Source: VRUE01 sp963737575 (GTDB taxonomy: Bacteria; Actinomycetota; Thermoleophilia; Solirubrobacterales; 70-9). Taken from it: DNA of 64,000 nt. How positions within the stretch are numbered: position 1 is the first letter of the stretch; each line of letters opens with the position of its first letter. The stretch is from the NCBI GenBank assembly GCA_963737575.1, contig CAVTTJ010000006.1, positions 62,001-126,000 of the forward strand, in the 5' to 3' direction. The position numbers and the translations under genes are program-made. Shown here piece by piece: positions 15,971 to 23,617 of the stretch. The notes under the pieces are model-generated. The model worked only from the letters and a program-made list of their open reading frames with translations, was not told the origin of the DNA and made no database searches.

Positions 15971-17307
15971 CGCCTGACCTCCGATTTGGGTTGAGTCGAG
16001 TTTTCGTCCTCGGGTGGGCTGGACCTTCCCCCCGGAATCAACTCCAGCATAGTCTCGCGGGGGCCCGGTCCCGCGCCAGTGGCCGAATCGGCGGCGATTT
16101 CAGGCGATAGCGGCCACCTCGTGCCCAGAAGCGGGGCCGCGATCGCCGCGGTGGCGACGACGCCGGCGCCGGCTACCAGGAAGGTCGCCCGTGGGCTGAG
16201 GCCGGTGGCGATTAGGCCACCGAGGAGGTACCCCACCCCCGGGGTCGCCGACCCGATCGATTCGAGCACGCCGATGACCCGGGCCTGCATATTCGGCGTC
16301 GTCAGCTCCTGAACCGCGCTCATCACCGCGACCCACTGCACGCCGTTACCGGCGCCCCCGACCGCCGAGGCGACGCAGGCGAACGCGAGTGTCTGGGCCG
16401 CCCCGGTGCCCAGGTAGCCGGCCCCGACCGCGATCGTGCTGAAGAACAGCAGCACCGGCAGCGGCGCTCGCCGCAGGGCTGCGAAAACGACGCTCCCGAT
16501 CACCATCCCGACGCCCCAGCTGCCGAGCAGCAGGCCGTATCCGGTGTCGCCCGCCCCGAGCGTGTCCTTCGCGAACACGACCTCGATCGGGATCACCGCC
16601 GAGAAGAAGACGAAGGCGACGGCCTGGGCGGCGAGCAGCCGCCGCAGCGTCCGGTTCTCCCGTATGTAACCGGCCCCCGCCCGGACCCGCTCGCTCAGCC
16701 GCCCGGGTTCGGATTCGGCGTGCGGCAGCGGCCGGGCGGTGAGCAGGATCCATCCGATCGCGTAGAAGGATGCTGCGTCGAGCAGCAGCGCCGATTGGAT
16801 CCCGAAGGCGGCGATCACCCCGCCCGCGAGGACCGGGCCGATCGCGGCGCCGCCGGTGAAGGCGACGTTGAGGATCGCGTTCCCCGCCCGCAGCTCGCCC
16901 TCAGGCTCGAGCATCGCGGCGCTGACCGAGCGCGTCAGCGACTTGGCGGTGAGTGCCAGCGCGCCGTCTACCGTCGCCACCGCGACCACGGCCGCGAGCG
17001 AGAAGTTGTCGGCGAGCAGCGCCAGCGCCCCGAACGCCGCCGCCTCCGCCGCGTAGAGCGCCGGCAGGACGAAGCGCGGGGGCGGCCGCTCGAGCCTGGC
17101 GACGACGACCGGGGTTAGCAGCGCCGGCACGAAACCGGTCCCGATGAACAGCAGCGTCGTCGCCATCGCGCTTCCGGTCTGCTCGAAGACGAGCACCGAG
17201 AGGGCGACGATCCCGAGCCAGTCGCCGAGCTCGTTGACGGCGTAGGAGAGGACCAGGCGGCGGAAGGCCGGGCGACGCAGCGGGTCCGTCAGGCGTGGGG
17301 CGGCCAT
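15967..17307 (-). CDS. MFS transporter (MFS_3 / enterobactin-exporter-like)
   Basis: A 446-residue transporter with 12 predicted helices, similar in layout to EntS-type exporters: FRRLVLSYAVNELGDWLGIV at helix 1, VVVARLERPPPRFVL in the 2-3 loop, and an internal repeat from about residue 215. The C-terminal 45 residues are polar and probably cytoplasmic. It is the first gene of the operon with the peptide ABC transporter, overlapping the binding-protein start by 4 nt. Its promoter region carries two identical 12-mers 20 bp apart. Export of a peptide or siderophore whose breakdown products are re-imported would fit but is inferred. Confidence 0.82.
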   Translation of the reverse strand: MAAPRLTDPLRRPAFRRLVLSYAVNELGDWLGIVALSVLVFEQTGSAMATTLLFIGTGFVPALLTPVVVARLERPPPRFVLPALYAAEAAAFGALALLADNFSLAAVVAVATVDGALALTAKSLTRSVSAAMLEPEGELRAGNAILNVAFTGGAAIGPVLAGGVIAAFGIQSALLLDAASFYAIGWILLTARPLPHAESEPGRLSERVRAGAGYIRENRTLRRLLAAQAVAFVFFSAVIPIEVVFAKDTLGAGDTGYGLLLGSWGVGMVIGSVVFAALRRAPLPVLLFFSTIAVGAGYLGTGAAQTLAFACVASAVGGAGNGVQWVAVMSAVQELTTPNMQARVIGVLESIGSATPGVGYLLGGLIATGLSPRATFLVAGAGVVATAAIAAPLLGTRWPLSPEIAADSATGAGPGPRETMLELIPGGRSSPPEDENSTQPKSEVRR

Positions 17308-17322
17308 CTAAATCTGCATTTC

Positions 17323-17354
17323 TTTGCACAAGTTCTGGTGCATTTGCACAAGTT
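17323..17354. promoter_or_regulatory. Tandem operator-like repeats upstream of the MFS-peptide operon
   Basis: TTTGCACAAGTT occurs twice, at 17323-17334 and 17343-17354, exactly 20 bp (two helical turns) apart. Between them GTGCA-TT-TGCAC (17339-17350) forms a perfect short palindrome. The site lies 15-50 nt before the MFS start codon, a typical place for a repressor. No regulator gene is adjacent. Confidence 0.55.
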
Positions 17355-17757
17355 TCAGCCTAGATGTGCTACAAACCTTCCAGTAAGCGAACCGATCTTC
17401 GCCGAAACCCGTGCAGAAGATGGCTTCGTGGCTTCTATCGAAGGGATTGGTCATGGGCTACAAGAGGTAAGACTTCATAGACAGGCGTTAGCTCCACCGG
17501 AGTTCGCCGTCTAGGCATAGAGGGCTCCCCGTGTGGAGTCCTTTGCGCTTTTTAGAGGCAGATCGGCCAAATCCGCCTCGAATGCAAGGCAATGGCCAGT
17601 TGATCTACGCAGGTTGCCGACTCGGCGACCAGGCTCTACCTTCCAGCCGTAGGTTGCGATCGTCGCAAGCCGGCTGCCAGTCGGAGGAAGCATTTCGCGA
17701 CCAGCGAAATGCTTCAGGGCAGGCATTGGCCTGGCGATATCAAGATCAGCGCTATCC
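17355..17757. other. Divergent intergenic region with a perfect hairpin at 17688-17714
   Basis: No supported gene is seen in these 403 bases. AAGCATTTCGC (17688-17698) pairs perfectly with GCGAAATGCTT (17704-17714) around loop GACCA, 43 nt before the HD-GYP start. There is no T-tract after the stem, so a leader structure or operator is more likely than a terminator. Confidence 0.5.
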
Positions 17758-19164
17758 ATGCATACCGAGCGGCCGACACGTTTGAGCAACGCCATCCTGG
17801 CGATCGTCCTGGTCGCTGCGGTCCTGGCCGCTATTTGGCGGATCCCCAACGCCGACTGGGAAATGGGCCTGTTCGCCATCCTGCTCGGCTTCTCGATCTT
17901 CAGCGACGTGACGGCGATCGAGATGGAATCACGGCTGAAGATTTCGGGAAGTTTCCTCGCCATCGTCCTCGCGATGGTGTTCCTCGGCGCCACCCCGGCC
18001 GCGCTGATCGGGGTCATCTCGATCGTCGCCGGCTCGATCCGCTTTCGCGAAAAGTGGAACGACTTCTTCTTCAACCTCCTGACCTACATCACGTTCCCGG
18101 TGATCGTCGGCACCGCGTTCCACGAAATCGTCGATGCCACCGGGATCACGCCCTCCGACCCGATCTACTACTGCCTCGTCTTCGGCGTCTTTCTCGTCGC
18201 CCTGGCGCTCAACTTCTCGATGATCGCGGCGTACACGTGCTATCTCGACCGCAGCTCGTTTCTGGACAAGGTGCGGACGTCGCTGGTCCCGCTTCTTCCT
18301 TCGGAGCTGGCCGCGGCCCTCATGGCCGTCGGGGTCGCCTTCATCTACGACCAGATCGGCCTCGCCGGGGTCGCGCTGTTCGGAATCGTCCTTGTCATCT
18401 TCCAGTACCTGCTCGGCGCCCTGCTCAAGTCGCAGGAGCGGGCGCAGGAGCTCGAGGTCCGGACCAAGCAGCTGGCCAGCTTCCAGGTCGGGATGTTGAG
18501 CGCCCTGCTGCGGACGCTCGACCTGCGGGACCAGATGACTGCGCGCCACTCGGCCGCGGTGGCCCGCTACTCGCGGGCGATCGCCCAACGCGCCGGCTTC
18601 TCCCGTCGTGAGGAGGAGCTCGTCCACATCGCGGCGCTGCTCCACGACATCGGCAAGTTCATCCTCCCGGACCGGATCCTGAAGGCGAACGTCCCGCTCA
18701 CCGACGAAGATTGGATGCTGATCCGCCGCCACCCCCAGCAGGGGGCCCGGGTCGTCTCCTCGCTCGACGGCTACGGGCCGGTCGCCGAGATCATCCTCGC
18801 CCACCACGAGCGGATCGACGGCAAGGGCTATCCCCGCGGCCTGCGCGGCGACGACATTCCCGAGCTGGCGCGGATCATCTCCGTCGCCGACACCTACGAC
18901 GTGATGACGGCCCGCGACTCCTACCGGGCGCCGGTCTCCAGCTACGACGCGATCGAGGAGCTGCGGCGGGTGGCGGGGGAGCAGCTCGACGAGCGGTTCG
19001 TCGAGATCTTCATCGAGCTTCTCGAGGGCAAGGACGTCTCCTTCCGCCACGGCGAGGAGGCCGACTTCGAGAAGGAGCTGGCGCTCGAAGCGCGGATCGC
19101 CGAGACCGCCAGCCCCAGCGACGAGGTCGGACGCTTCCAGATTCCCCGCGTGCCTGTCGGCTGA
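17758..19164 (+). CDS. Membrane HD-GYP domain protein, probable c-di-GMP phosphodiesterase
   Basis: A 468-residue protein. Residues 10-220 hold about seven predicted membrane segments of MASE-like character, a short linker helix follows (224-240), and an HD-GYP domain occupies roughly 245-430. Catalytic landmarks are HD at 296-297 (LLHDIGKF), HHE at 349-351 and DGKGYP at 354-359. Such enzymes hydrolyse cyclic di-GMP to GMP via a di- or tri-metal site. The ATG at 17758 begins just before helix 1. The membrane region suggests control by an envelope or lipid signal. It is monocistronic or shares a transcript with the dehydrogenase 33 nt downstream. Confidence 0.88.
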   Translation: MHTERPTRLSNAILAIVLVAAVLAAIWRIPNADWEMGLFAILLGFSIFSDVTAIEMESRLKISGSFLAIVLAMVFLGATPAALIGVISIVAGSIRFREKWNDFFFNLLTYITFPVIVGTAFHEIVDATGITPSDPIYYCLVFGVFLVALALNFSMIAAYTCYLDRSSFLDKVRTSLVPLLPSELAAALMAVGVAFIYDQIGLAGVALFGIVLVIFQYLLGALLKSQERAQELEVRTKQLASFQVGMLSALLRTLDLRDQMTARHSAAVARYSRAIAQRAGFSRREEELVHIAALLHDIGKFILPDRILKANVPLTDEDWMLIRRHPQQGARVVSSLDGYGPVAEIILAHHERIDGKGYPRGLRGDDIPELARIISVADTYDVMTARDSYRAPVSSYDAIEELRRVAGEQLDERFVEIFIELLEGKDVSFRHGEEADFEKELALEARIAETASPSDEVGRFQIPRVPVG

Positions 19165-19197
19165 GCCTCCGGCCGAGCGATACGGTTCTCGCCGCCG

Positions 19198-20232
19198 ATG
19201 AAAGCCGTGACCTTCCAGGCGCCGGGTGAGATCCAGATCGAGGAGAAGGCCGACCCTGAGGTCGGCTCTCCCGATGAGGCCCTGGTCAGGGTCGAGGCGA
19301 GCGGGATCTGCGGCTCCGACCTTCACATCTTCCACGGCCGGGTCCCGGTCGAGGTTGGGTTCACGATTGGACACGAGTTCGTCGGCACCGTGCTCGCCAC
19401 CGGCGACGACGTCGAGCGCGTCGCCGAGGGCGATCGCGTCCTCGGCTGCTTCCACACCGCCTGCGGAACCTGCGCCGCCTGCCTGCGCGGCGACTATCAC
19501 CGCTGCGAGCGCGGCCGGATCTTCGGCCACGGGTCGAAGCTCGGAGACCTCCAGGGCGCTCAGGCAGAGCTGCTGCTGGTGCCGCGGGCGGACCTGACGC
19601 TGCGGCGGGTCCCGGAGGGGATCTCCGATGGCGTCGCGCTGTTCGCCGGGGACGTGATGGGCACTGGCTTCCACTCGATCGAGCACGCCGGGACGCGAAC
19701 GGGAGACACCGTCGCCGTGCTCGGGCTCGGGCCGGTCGGGCTCTGTGCGGTCCAGGCCGCGCGCGCGGCCGGCGCCACCAAGGTCTTCGCGATCGACACG
19801 GTGGCCCCGCGGCTCGAGATGGCGGCCGAGTTCGGCGCCGTCCCGCTGCACCTCACCGAAGAGGACCCCAAGAAGGCGGTGCGGGCGGCGACCGACGGCC
19901 GCGGGGTCGACGTCGTCGTCGACGCCGTCGGTGACCCGGGACCGCTGGCGATGGCGATCAGCCTCGTCCGCGACGCCGGCACCGTCTCGGGGATCGGCGC
20001 CTACGCCGGCAGGGGCGAGGTGCCGATCGGCCTCGCCTGGCTGAAGGGGCTGACGCTCCGGCTCGGCCTCGCCAACGTGATCGCCCACGTCGACAGGGTG
20101 CTGGCGCTGATCGAGGCTGGGAGCCTGGACCCGGCGCCGCTGGTCACCCACCGGATGAAGCTCGAGGAAGCCGCCGACGCTTACCGCCTCTACGACAACC
20201 GCGAGGCGCTGAAGATCGTCCTCACCCCGTAG
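19198..20232 (+). CDS. Zinc-dependent alcohol dehydrogenase (MDR family)
   Basis: A 344-residue medium-chain dehydrogenase. Catalytic zinc ligands are Cys in GICGSDLH (near residue 38) and the GHE motif (IGHEFVG). The structural zinc loop has four Cys (CGTCAACLRGDYHRC, residues 87-101). The NAD-binding motif is GLGPVG near residue 180. The substrate is unknown; the sequence is close to formaldehyde/threonine-dehydrogenase-like members. The last 11 bases overlap the convergent GST-like gene. Confidence 0.88.
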   Translation: MKAVTFQAPGEIQIEEKADPEVGSPDEALVRVEASGICGSDLHIFHGRVPVEVGFTIGHEFVGTVLATGDDVERVAEGDRVLGCFHTACGTCAACLRGDYHRCERGRIFGHGSKLGDLQGAQAELLLVPRADLTLRRVPEGISDGVALFAGDVMGTGFHSIEHAGTRTGDTVAVLGLGPVGLCAVQAARAAGATKVFAIDTVAPRLEMAAEFGAVPLHLTEEDPKKAVRAATDGRGVDVVVDAVGDPGPLAMAISLVRDAGTVSGIGAYAGRGEVPIGLAWLKGLTLRLGLANVIAHVDRVLALIEAGSLDPAPLVTHRMKLEEAADAYRLYDNREALKIVLTP

Positions 20233-21007
20233 CGACCGCGGCCGGCGCCGGCTTGCGGTGGCGGCGGAACATCTCCTCGACCCAGACGTAGCCGGGCCGC
20301 TCCTTCAGCGGCTCGCGGAAGGCCTCGAGCCCGGCCGGCGCCCCAGCGTCGGTCGCCGCCGGGCCCTCCGGCGGCAGCACCACCGGGTAGAAGAGCGAGG
20401 CCGCGGTCAGGTCGGCGACGCTGAACCGCTCGCCGACGAGGTACTCGCCCCCGTTCGCGGCGAGCTCCTCCTCGAGGCAGTCGAACGCGGCGACGATCTT
20501 GTTACGGGCCAGCTCCGCTGCCTTCGGGTCGGCGACACCGAATCGGACTCTCGTGTAGAGGCCGGCATAGGAGGTGACCAGGCCGCCGGCTTTCCGCAGC
20601 GGGCCGGGCACGGTCCCTTCGACCACCTTCTGAAAGCGCTCGCGGTCGTTGCGCAGTTCGTGCCAGGCCAACAGCCGTGAGTGAGGCCCGAGCTCCTCGT
20701 CGAAGAAGTCCTCGAGGGCGAGCGCGCGGCGGAGCTGGTCCGGGTCCTCCGGGTAGAGGGCGGGCTCGGGATTGCGCTCCTCGAGCGCGGCGATGATCGC
20801 GGTCGAGTCGCCGATGTTGCGGCCGTCGAGGGTGAGGACCGGGAAGGTGATCTGGCCGCCGCGGGTCAGCCAGAGCGCGACGGCCATGTGCCCGCCGGCA
20901 GGCGGTGAGCGCCGCTCGTGCTCGACTCCCTTCCAGGCGAGCGCCCAGCGGGCCTTCTCGCTGTAGTGGGAGACGGGGATCTGCCAGAGGGTCGGGAGCT
21001 CGCTCAT
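20222..21007 (-). CDS. Glutathione S-transferase family protein
   Basis: A 261-residue GST-fold protein. The N-terminal thioredoxin-like domain shows WQIPVSHYSEKARWALAWKG and ITFPVLTLDGRNIGDSTAII, where the D-S-T positions bind the thiol cofactor's gamma-Glu in GSTs. The C-terminal helical domain has VGERFSVADLTAASLFYPVV, the usual N-capping box. Actinomycetes generally lack glutathione, so another thiol or a non-enzymatic role is possible. The start at 21007 matches the family N-terminus better than an upstream GTG. Confidence 0.8.
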   Translation of the reverse strand: MSELPTLWQIPVSHYSEKARWALAWKGVEHERRSPPAGGHMAVALWLTRGGQITFPVLTLDGRNIGDSTAIIAALEERNPEPALYPEDPDQLRRALALEDFFDEELGPHSRLLAWHELRNDRERFQKVVEGTVPGPLRKAGGLVTSYAGLYTRVRFGVADPKAAELARNKIVAAFDCLEEELAANGGEYLVGERFSVADLTAASLFYPVVLPPEGPAATDAGAPAGLEAFREPLKERPGYVWVEEMFRRHRKPAPAAVATG

Positions 21008-21045
21008 TTGCAATTCCTGGGCGCCCTGCCAGCATAGTCCGCGCA

Positions 21046-21321
21046 ATGCCACTGACCGAACAGGAGATCGAGGCGAGGCTGAGCGAGCACCCCGGCTGGG
21101 AGCGGGAGGGCCAGGCGATCGTCAAATCGTTCAAGCGCGCCGACTTCGTCGGCTCGGTCAATTTCCTCAACACCATCGTCGAGCCGGCCGAGGGGATGAA
21201 CCACCATCCCGACATCGAGATCTCCTGGGACACGGTGACGGTCAGGCTCTCGACCCATTCCGAGGGCGGGGTCACCGCCAACGACTTCGAGTTGGCGGCG
21301 AAGATCGACGCCCTCGGCTGA
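21046..21321 (+). CDS. 4a-hydroxytetrahydrobiopterin dehydratase (pterin-4a-carbinolamine dehydratase)
   Basis: A 91-residue protein of the usual PCD size. Visible family features are LSEHPGWEREGQAIVKSFK, GMNHHPDIEISWDTVTVRLS with the two active-site His residues, and THSEGGVTANDFELA. It recycles the pterin cofactor or has a moonlighting role in molybdopterin or coactivator function. The ATG at 21046 lies 7 nt behind CATAGT (21033-21038), fitting a leaderless transcript. It is divergent from the GST-like gene and 20 nt ahead of the ArfB-like gene. Confidence 0.9.
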   Translation: MPLTEQEIEARLSEHPGWEREGQAIVKSFKRADFVGSVNFLNTIVEPAEGMNHHPDIEISWDTVTVRLSTHSEGGVTANDFELAAKIDALG

Positions 21322-21341
21322 GCCGCGTCTGGCCTGGTGCG

Positions 21342-21758
21342 GTGGCCGACGAGCTGAAGATCGACGACGGGCTCGCGATTCCGCTGTCGGAGATTGAGCT
21401 GCGCGCGAGTCGCTCCTCCGGCCCGGGCGGCCAGCACGCGAACGTCACCGCCTCGCGGGTCGAAGCCGCGTTCGACGTCGAGGCCTCGCGGACGCTCGAC
21501 GAGGGCCAGCGGGCGAGGCTGCTGGAGCGGGTGGGCCCGCTCGTGACCGCCGTCGCCCAGGAGGCGCGGGGCCAGGCTCGGAACCGGGAGCTCGCCCTGC
21601 AGCGGCTGGCGGCGAAGATCGCTGCCGGCCTCCGGGTCCCCAGGCGACGACGCCCGACGAGGCCCAGCGGGGCGTCGCGCGAGCGACGGCTCGAGCAGAA
21701 GCGGCGGACCTCGCAGCGGAAGGCGGGCCGCCGCCCGCCGGCCGACGCCGGAGAGTGA
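21342..21758 (+). CDS. arfB: Alternative ribosome-rescue peptidyl-tRNA hydrolase (ArfB/YaeJ type)
   Basis: A 138-residue protein with the release-factor catalytic loop: RSSGPGGQHANVTASRVEA, containing the GGQ tripeptide near residue 30. The highly basic C-terminal tail (about residues 100-138, Arg/Lys-rich) inserts into the mRNA channel of stalled ribosomes in ArfB. It lacks a stop-codon recognition domain. It starts at a GTG at 21342, 21 nt after the dehydratase gene. Confidence 0.88.
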   Translation: MADELKIDDGLAIPLSEIELRASRSSGPGGQHANVTASRVEAAFDVEASRTLDEGQRARLLERVGPLVTAVAQEARGQARNRELALQRLAAKIAAGLRVPRRRRPTRPSGASRERRLEQKRRTSQRKAGRRPPADAGE

Positions 21759-21791
21759 CCGCGGCGGGGCGTCCTGGCAGACTCGGGAACG

Positions 21792-22139
21792 ATGCCGAAG
21801 CGCAGAAACAGGCGATCGCCCGAGAAGGCGGCAACGGTCTCCTACCGAGACGAGGAGGGCAACACCCTCATCCTGCGCGAGTCGCTGAGCGCGGGGACGA
21901 TCAGGAAGATCGGTCAGGGCCCCTCGAGCGCGGCAGCTTCGGTCGACGACGCCTGGCGCCGCCGCTCCGAGCTGCTGTTCGAGCGCCTCGTCGTCTCCTG
22001 GGAGATCGCTGGCCTCCCCCTGACCGATCAGAAGATGCTCCTCGGGCGCTACCGGATGGCGGACTCCGCGACCCAGCAGTGGGTGCGGAAAACGATCGCG
22101 CAGCACCTCGAGCGTCATATCCCGGACCTCGCCGGCTGA
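21792..22139 (+). CDS. Conserved-looking hypothetical protein
   Basis: A 115-residue soluble protein. The basic N-terminus (MPKRRNRRSPEK) precedes a short beta segment (TVSYRDEEGNTLILRESLS) and a helical C-terminal half with many Arg, Trp and Leu (DDAWRRRSELLFERLVVSWE). Codon use matches the neighbours and it is 33 nt behind arfB, so it looks real. I recognise no family. It ends just before two tandem hairpins. Confidence 0.65.
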   Translation: MPKRRNRRSPEKAATVSYRDEEGNTLILRESLSAGTIRKIGQGPSSAAASVDDAWRRRSELLFERLVVSWEIAGLPLTDQKMLLGRYRMADSATQQWVRKTIAQHLERHIPDLAG

Positions 22140-22143
22140 GGAC

Positions 22144-22249
22144 CGTGATCGTCATTTCATTCACCCCTGGGGTGAAATGGCGATCACGCCTGGGGAGCTG
22201 AGACCGTGATCGTCATATCAGTCACCTCTGGGTCGAAATGGCGATCACG
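22144..22249. terminator. Twin tandem hairpins between convergent genes
   Basis: A 45-nt inverted repeat (22144-22188) is repeated 61 bp later (22205-22249). Each starts CGTGATCG and ends CGATCACG. The first copy pairs over about 16 bp through CATTTCA/TGAAATG. The second has diverged and overlaps the stop of the convergent arginase-like gene. Lack of T-tracts argues for rho-aided or bidirectional termination, or for a mobile palindromic repeat. Confidence 0.6.
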
Positions 22250-23129
22250 CTTGGGGGAGTAGGGGTTCGAGTGAGCGGACTAGGGAGCGCCCGCAGGCGA
22301 GAGCGGGGTCCTTCTCGGGGTTGTAGCAGGCGATCGAGGCGCCGATCAGCGCCTCCGAGGTGAGTAGCGGCGCCAGCAGGTCGCCGAGCTCCTCCCAGCT
22401 AATGCCGCCGCCCATCAGGTAGTCGGTCGCCGGAAAGGCCTCCCGGTCGAGGACGTCGACGTCGAAATGGAGCCAGAACGGGCCGGCGGCAGAGAGCGAG
22501 GCGGCGACTCTCTCGCCGGTCTCGCGGGCGCCCGCGGTGCGCACCGACTCGATCGGGTGCAGATGGGGCGCCGGGTCGAGGTCCTCCGGCTGGCGCATCC
22601 CGTCCTCGATCGATTCCTCCCGGTCGCGATAGCCGATCAGGAAGGTCCTCCCCGGTGCGGCAGCGGGGCCTCCCGCAGCCTCGACCCACCCCTCCGGGCC
22701 GAGGCCGAGGACCACCGAGATCGGCATGTCGGCGGCCTCGCCGGTGGTCGATGTCTCGCCGTCGTAGAGGTCGGCATGACCGTCGAGGTAGGCAAGGCCG
22801 ACCGCGCCCACCGCGTCGCGGGCGCCGCCGAGGGCGCCGGGCAGCTCCGAGCAGCAGCCACCGGCGAGCAGCGGTCGCCGCCCTTCGGCGATCGCTGCCG
22901 CGACGACGGAGCGGATCTCTCCGGTCGCGGCGAGGACGTCGGCGCCGGCGACGATCCCGGTCTGCGGGTCGCGCTCGTCGCCACGGATCGCGAGGTCGAG
23001 GTCGCCGCGGTCCTCGGCCCCGACCGCGGCGGCCAGACCCAGCTCGCGCAGCGCCCGCGGCCCCAGCTCGGTGCCGCCTGAGCGGCCGACCGAGTCGACC
23101 GGGACGCCGATCATCACAACGTCGTCCAT
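22245..23129 (-). CDS. Arginase/agmatinase family (ureohydrolase) protein with altered metal site
   Basis: A 294-residue ureohydrolase-fold protein. Two metal motifs are intact: LDGHADLYDGE (DxHxD) and HFDVDVLD (DxDxxD). The first motif, normally GGDHS, reads GGCCS near residue 92, so one manganese-ligating His is replaced by Cys. It may bind a single metal, use a different metal, or have lost activity. The substrate (arginine, agmatine, formiminoglutamate or guanidino compounds) cannot be decided. The start at 23129 is an ATG. It is transcribed away from the VOC-family gene. Confidence 0.8.
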   Translation of the reverse strand: MDDVVMIGVPVDSVGRSGGTELGPRALRELGLAAAVGAEDRGDLDLAIRGDERDPQTGIVAGADVLAATGEIRSVVAAAIAEGRRPLLAGGCCSELPGALGGARDAVGAVGLAYLDGHADLYDGETSTTGEAADMPISVVLGLGPEGWVEAAGGPAAAPGRTFLIGYRDREESIEDGMRQPEDLDPAPHLHPIESVRTAGARETGERVAASLSAAGPFWLHFDVDVLDREAFPATDYLMGGGISWEELGDLLAPLLTSEALIGASIACYNPEKDPALACGRSLVRSLEPLLPQA

Positions 23130-23198
23130 CGGGTCAGGTTAGGGCCCGGCCTTAGCGGGAAGCGATGAGGCATTGACCACCACGGAAAGGAGCCGCTG

Positions 23199-23579
23199 AT
23201 GCTCACCGACGCAGAGCCGACGAACAGCTTCGCGGTCGACGATCTCGACCGGGCCAAGGAGTTCTACGGCGGGACGCTGGGGCTCGGAGCTGAGGTCATC
23301 GACGAGGAGAACGGGCTGCTGGCGCTGAAACACCCAGGCGGCCGCGACACGCTGGTCTATCTGAAACCCGACTCCGTCCCCGCCACCTACACCGTCATCG
23401 GCTTCCAGGTCGACGACATCGACGCAGTGGTGGACGACCTCGCCGAGCGCGGGGTGGAGGTCGAGCATTACGAGGGGTTCCACCAGGACGAGAAGGGAAT
23501 CTCCCGCGGCGACGGCCCCGAGATCGCCTGGTTCAGGGACCCGGCGGGGAACATCATCTCGGTGCTTTCGCCGCCATAG
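23199..23579 (+). CDS. VOC (glyoxalase/bleomycin resistance) family protein
   Basis: A 126-residue protein made of two beta-alpha-beta-beta-beta units typical of the vicinal oxygen chelate fold: NSFAVDDLDRAKEFYGGTLGL at the start and the closing signature AWFRDPAGNIISVLS. GFQVDDIDAVVDDLAERGVE marks the second unit. Possible metal-ligand positions are not obviously conserved, so it may bind rather than convert its ligand. AAAGGAG lies 7 nt before the ATG, one of the clearest ribosome binding sites in this part of the window. Confidence 0.85.
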   Translation: MLTDAEPTNSFAVDDLDRAKEFYGGTLGLGAEVIDEENGLLALKHPGGRDTLVYLKPDSVPATYTVIGFQVDDIDAVVDDLAERGVEVEHYEGFHQDEKGISRGDGPEIAWFRDPAGNIISVLSPP

Positions 23580-23617
23580 TGGAGATCGGGTCAGCCGCGC
23601 AGTAGTCTCGTCGCTCG

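Noticed and set aside
17560..17700. Possible c-di-GMP riboswitch before the HD-GYP gene
   Set aside because: Short GTCGCAAGCC-like pieces recall GEMM elements, but the two conserved stems and tetraloop receptor could not be aligned.
17929..20151. A 740-codon open frame on the minus strand opposite the HD-GYP and dehydrogenase genes
   Set aside because: It is the antisense of two clear protein families, rich in Arg, Asp, Gly and Ala without motifs, as expected by chance at this GC content.
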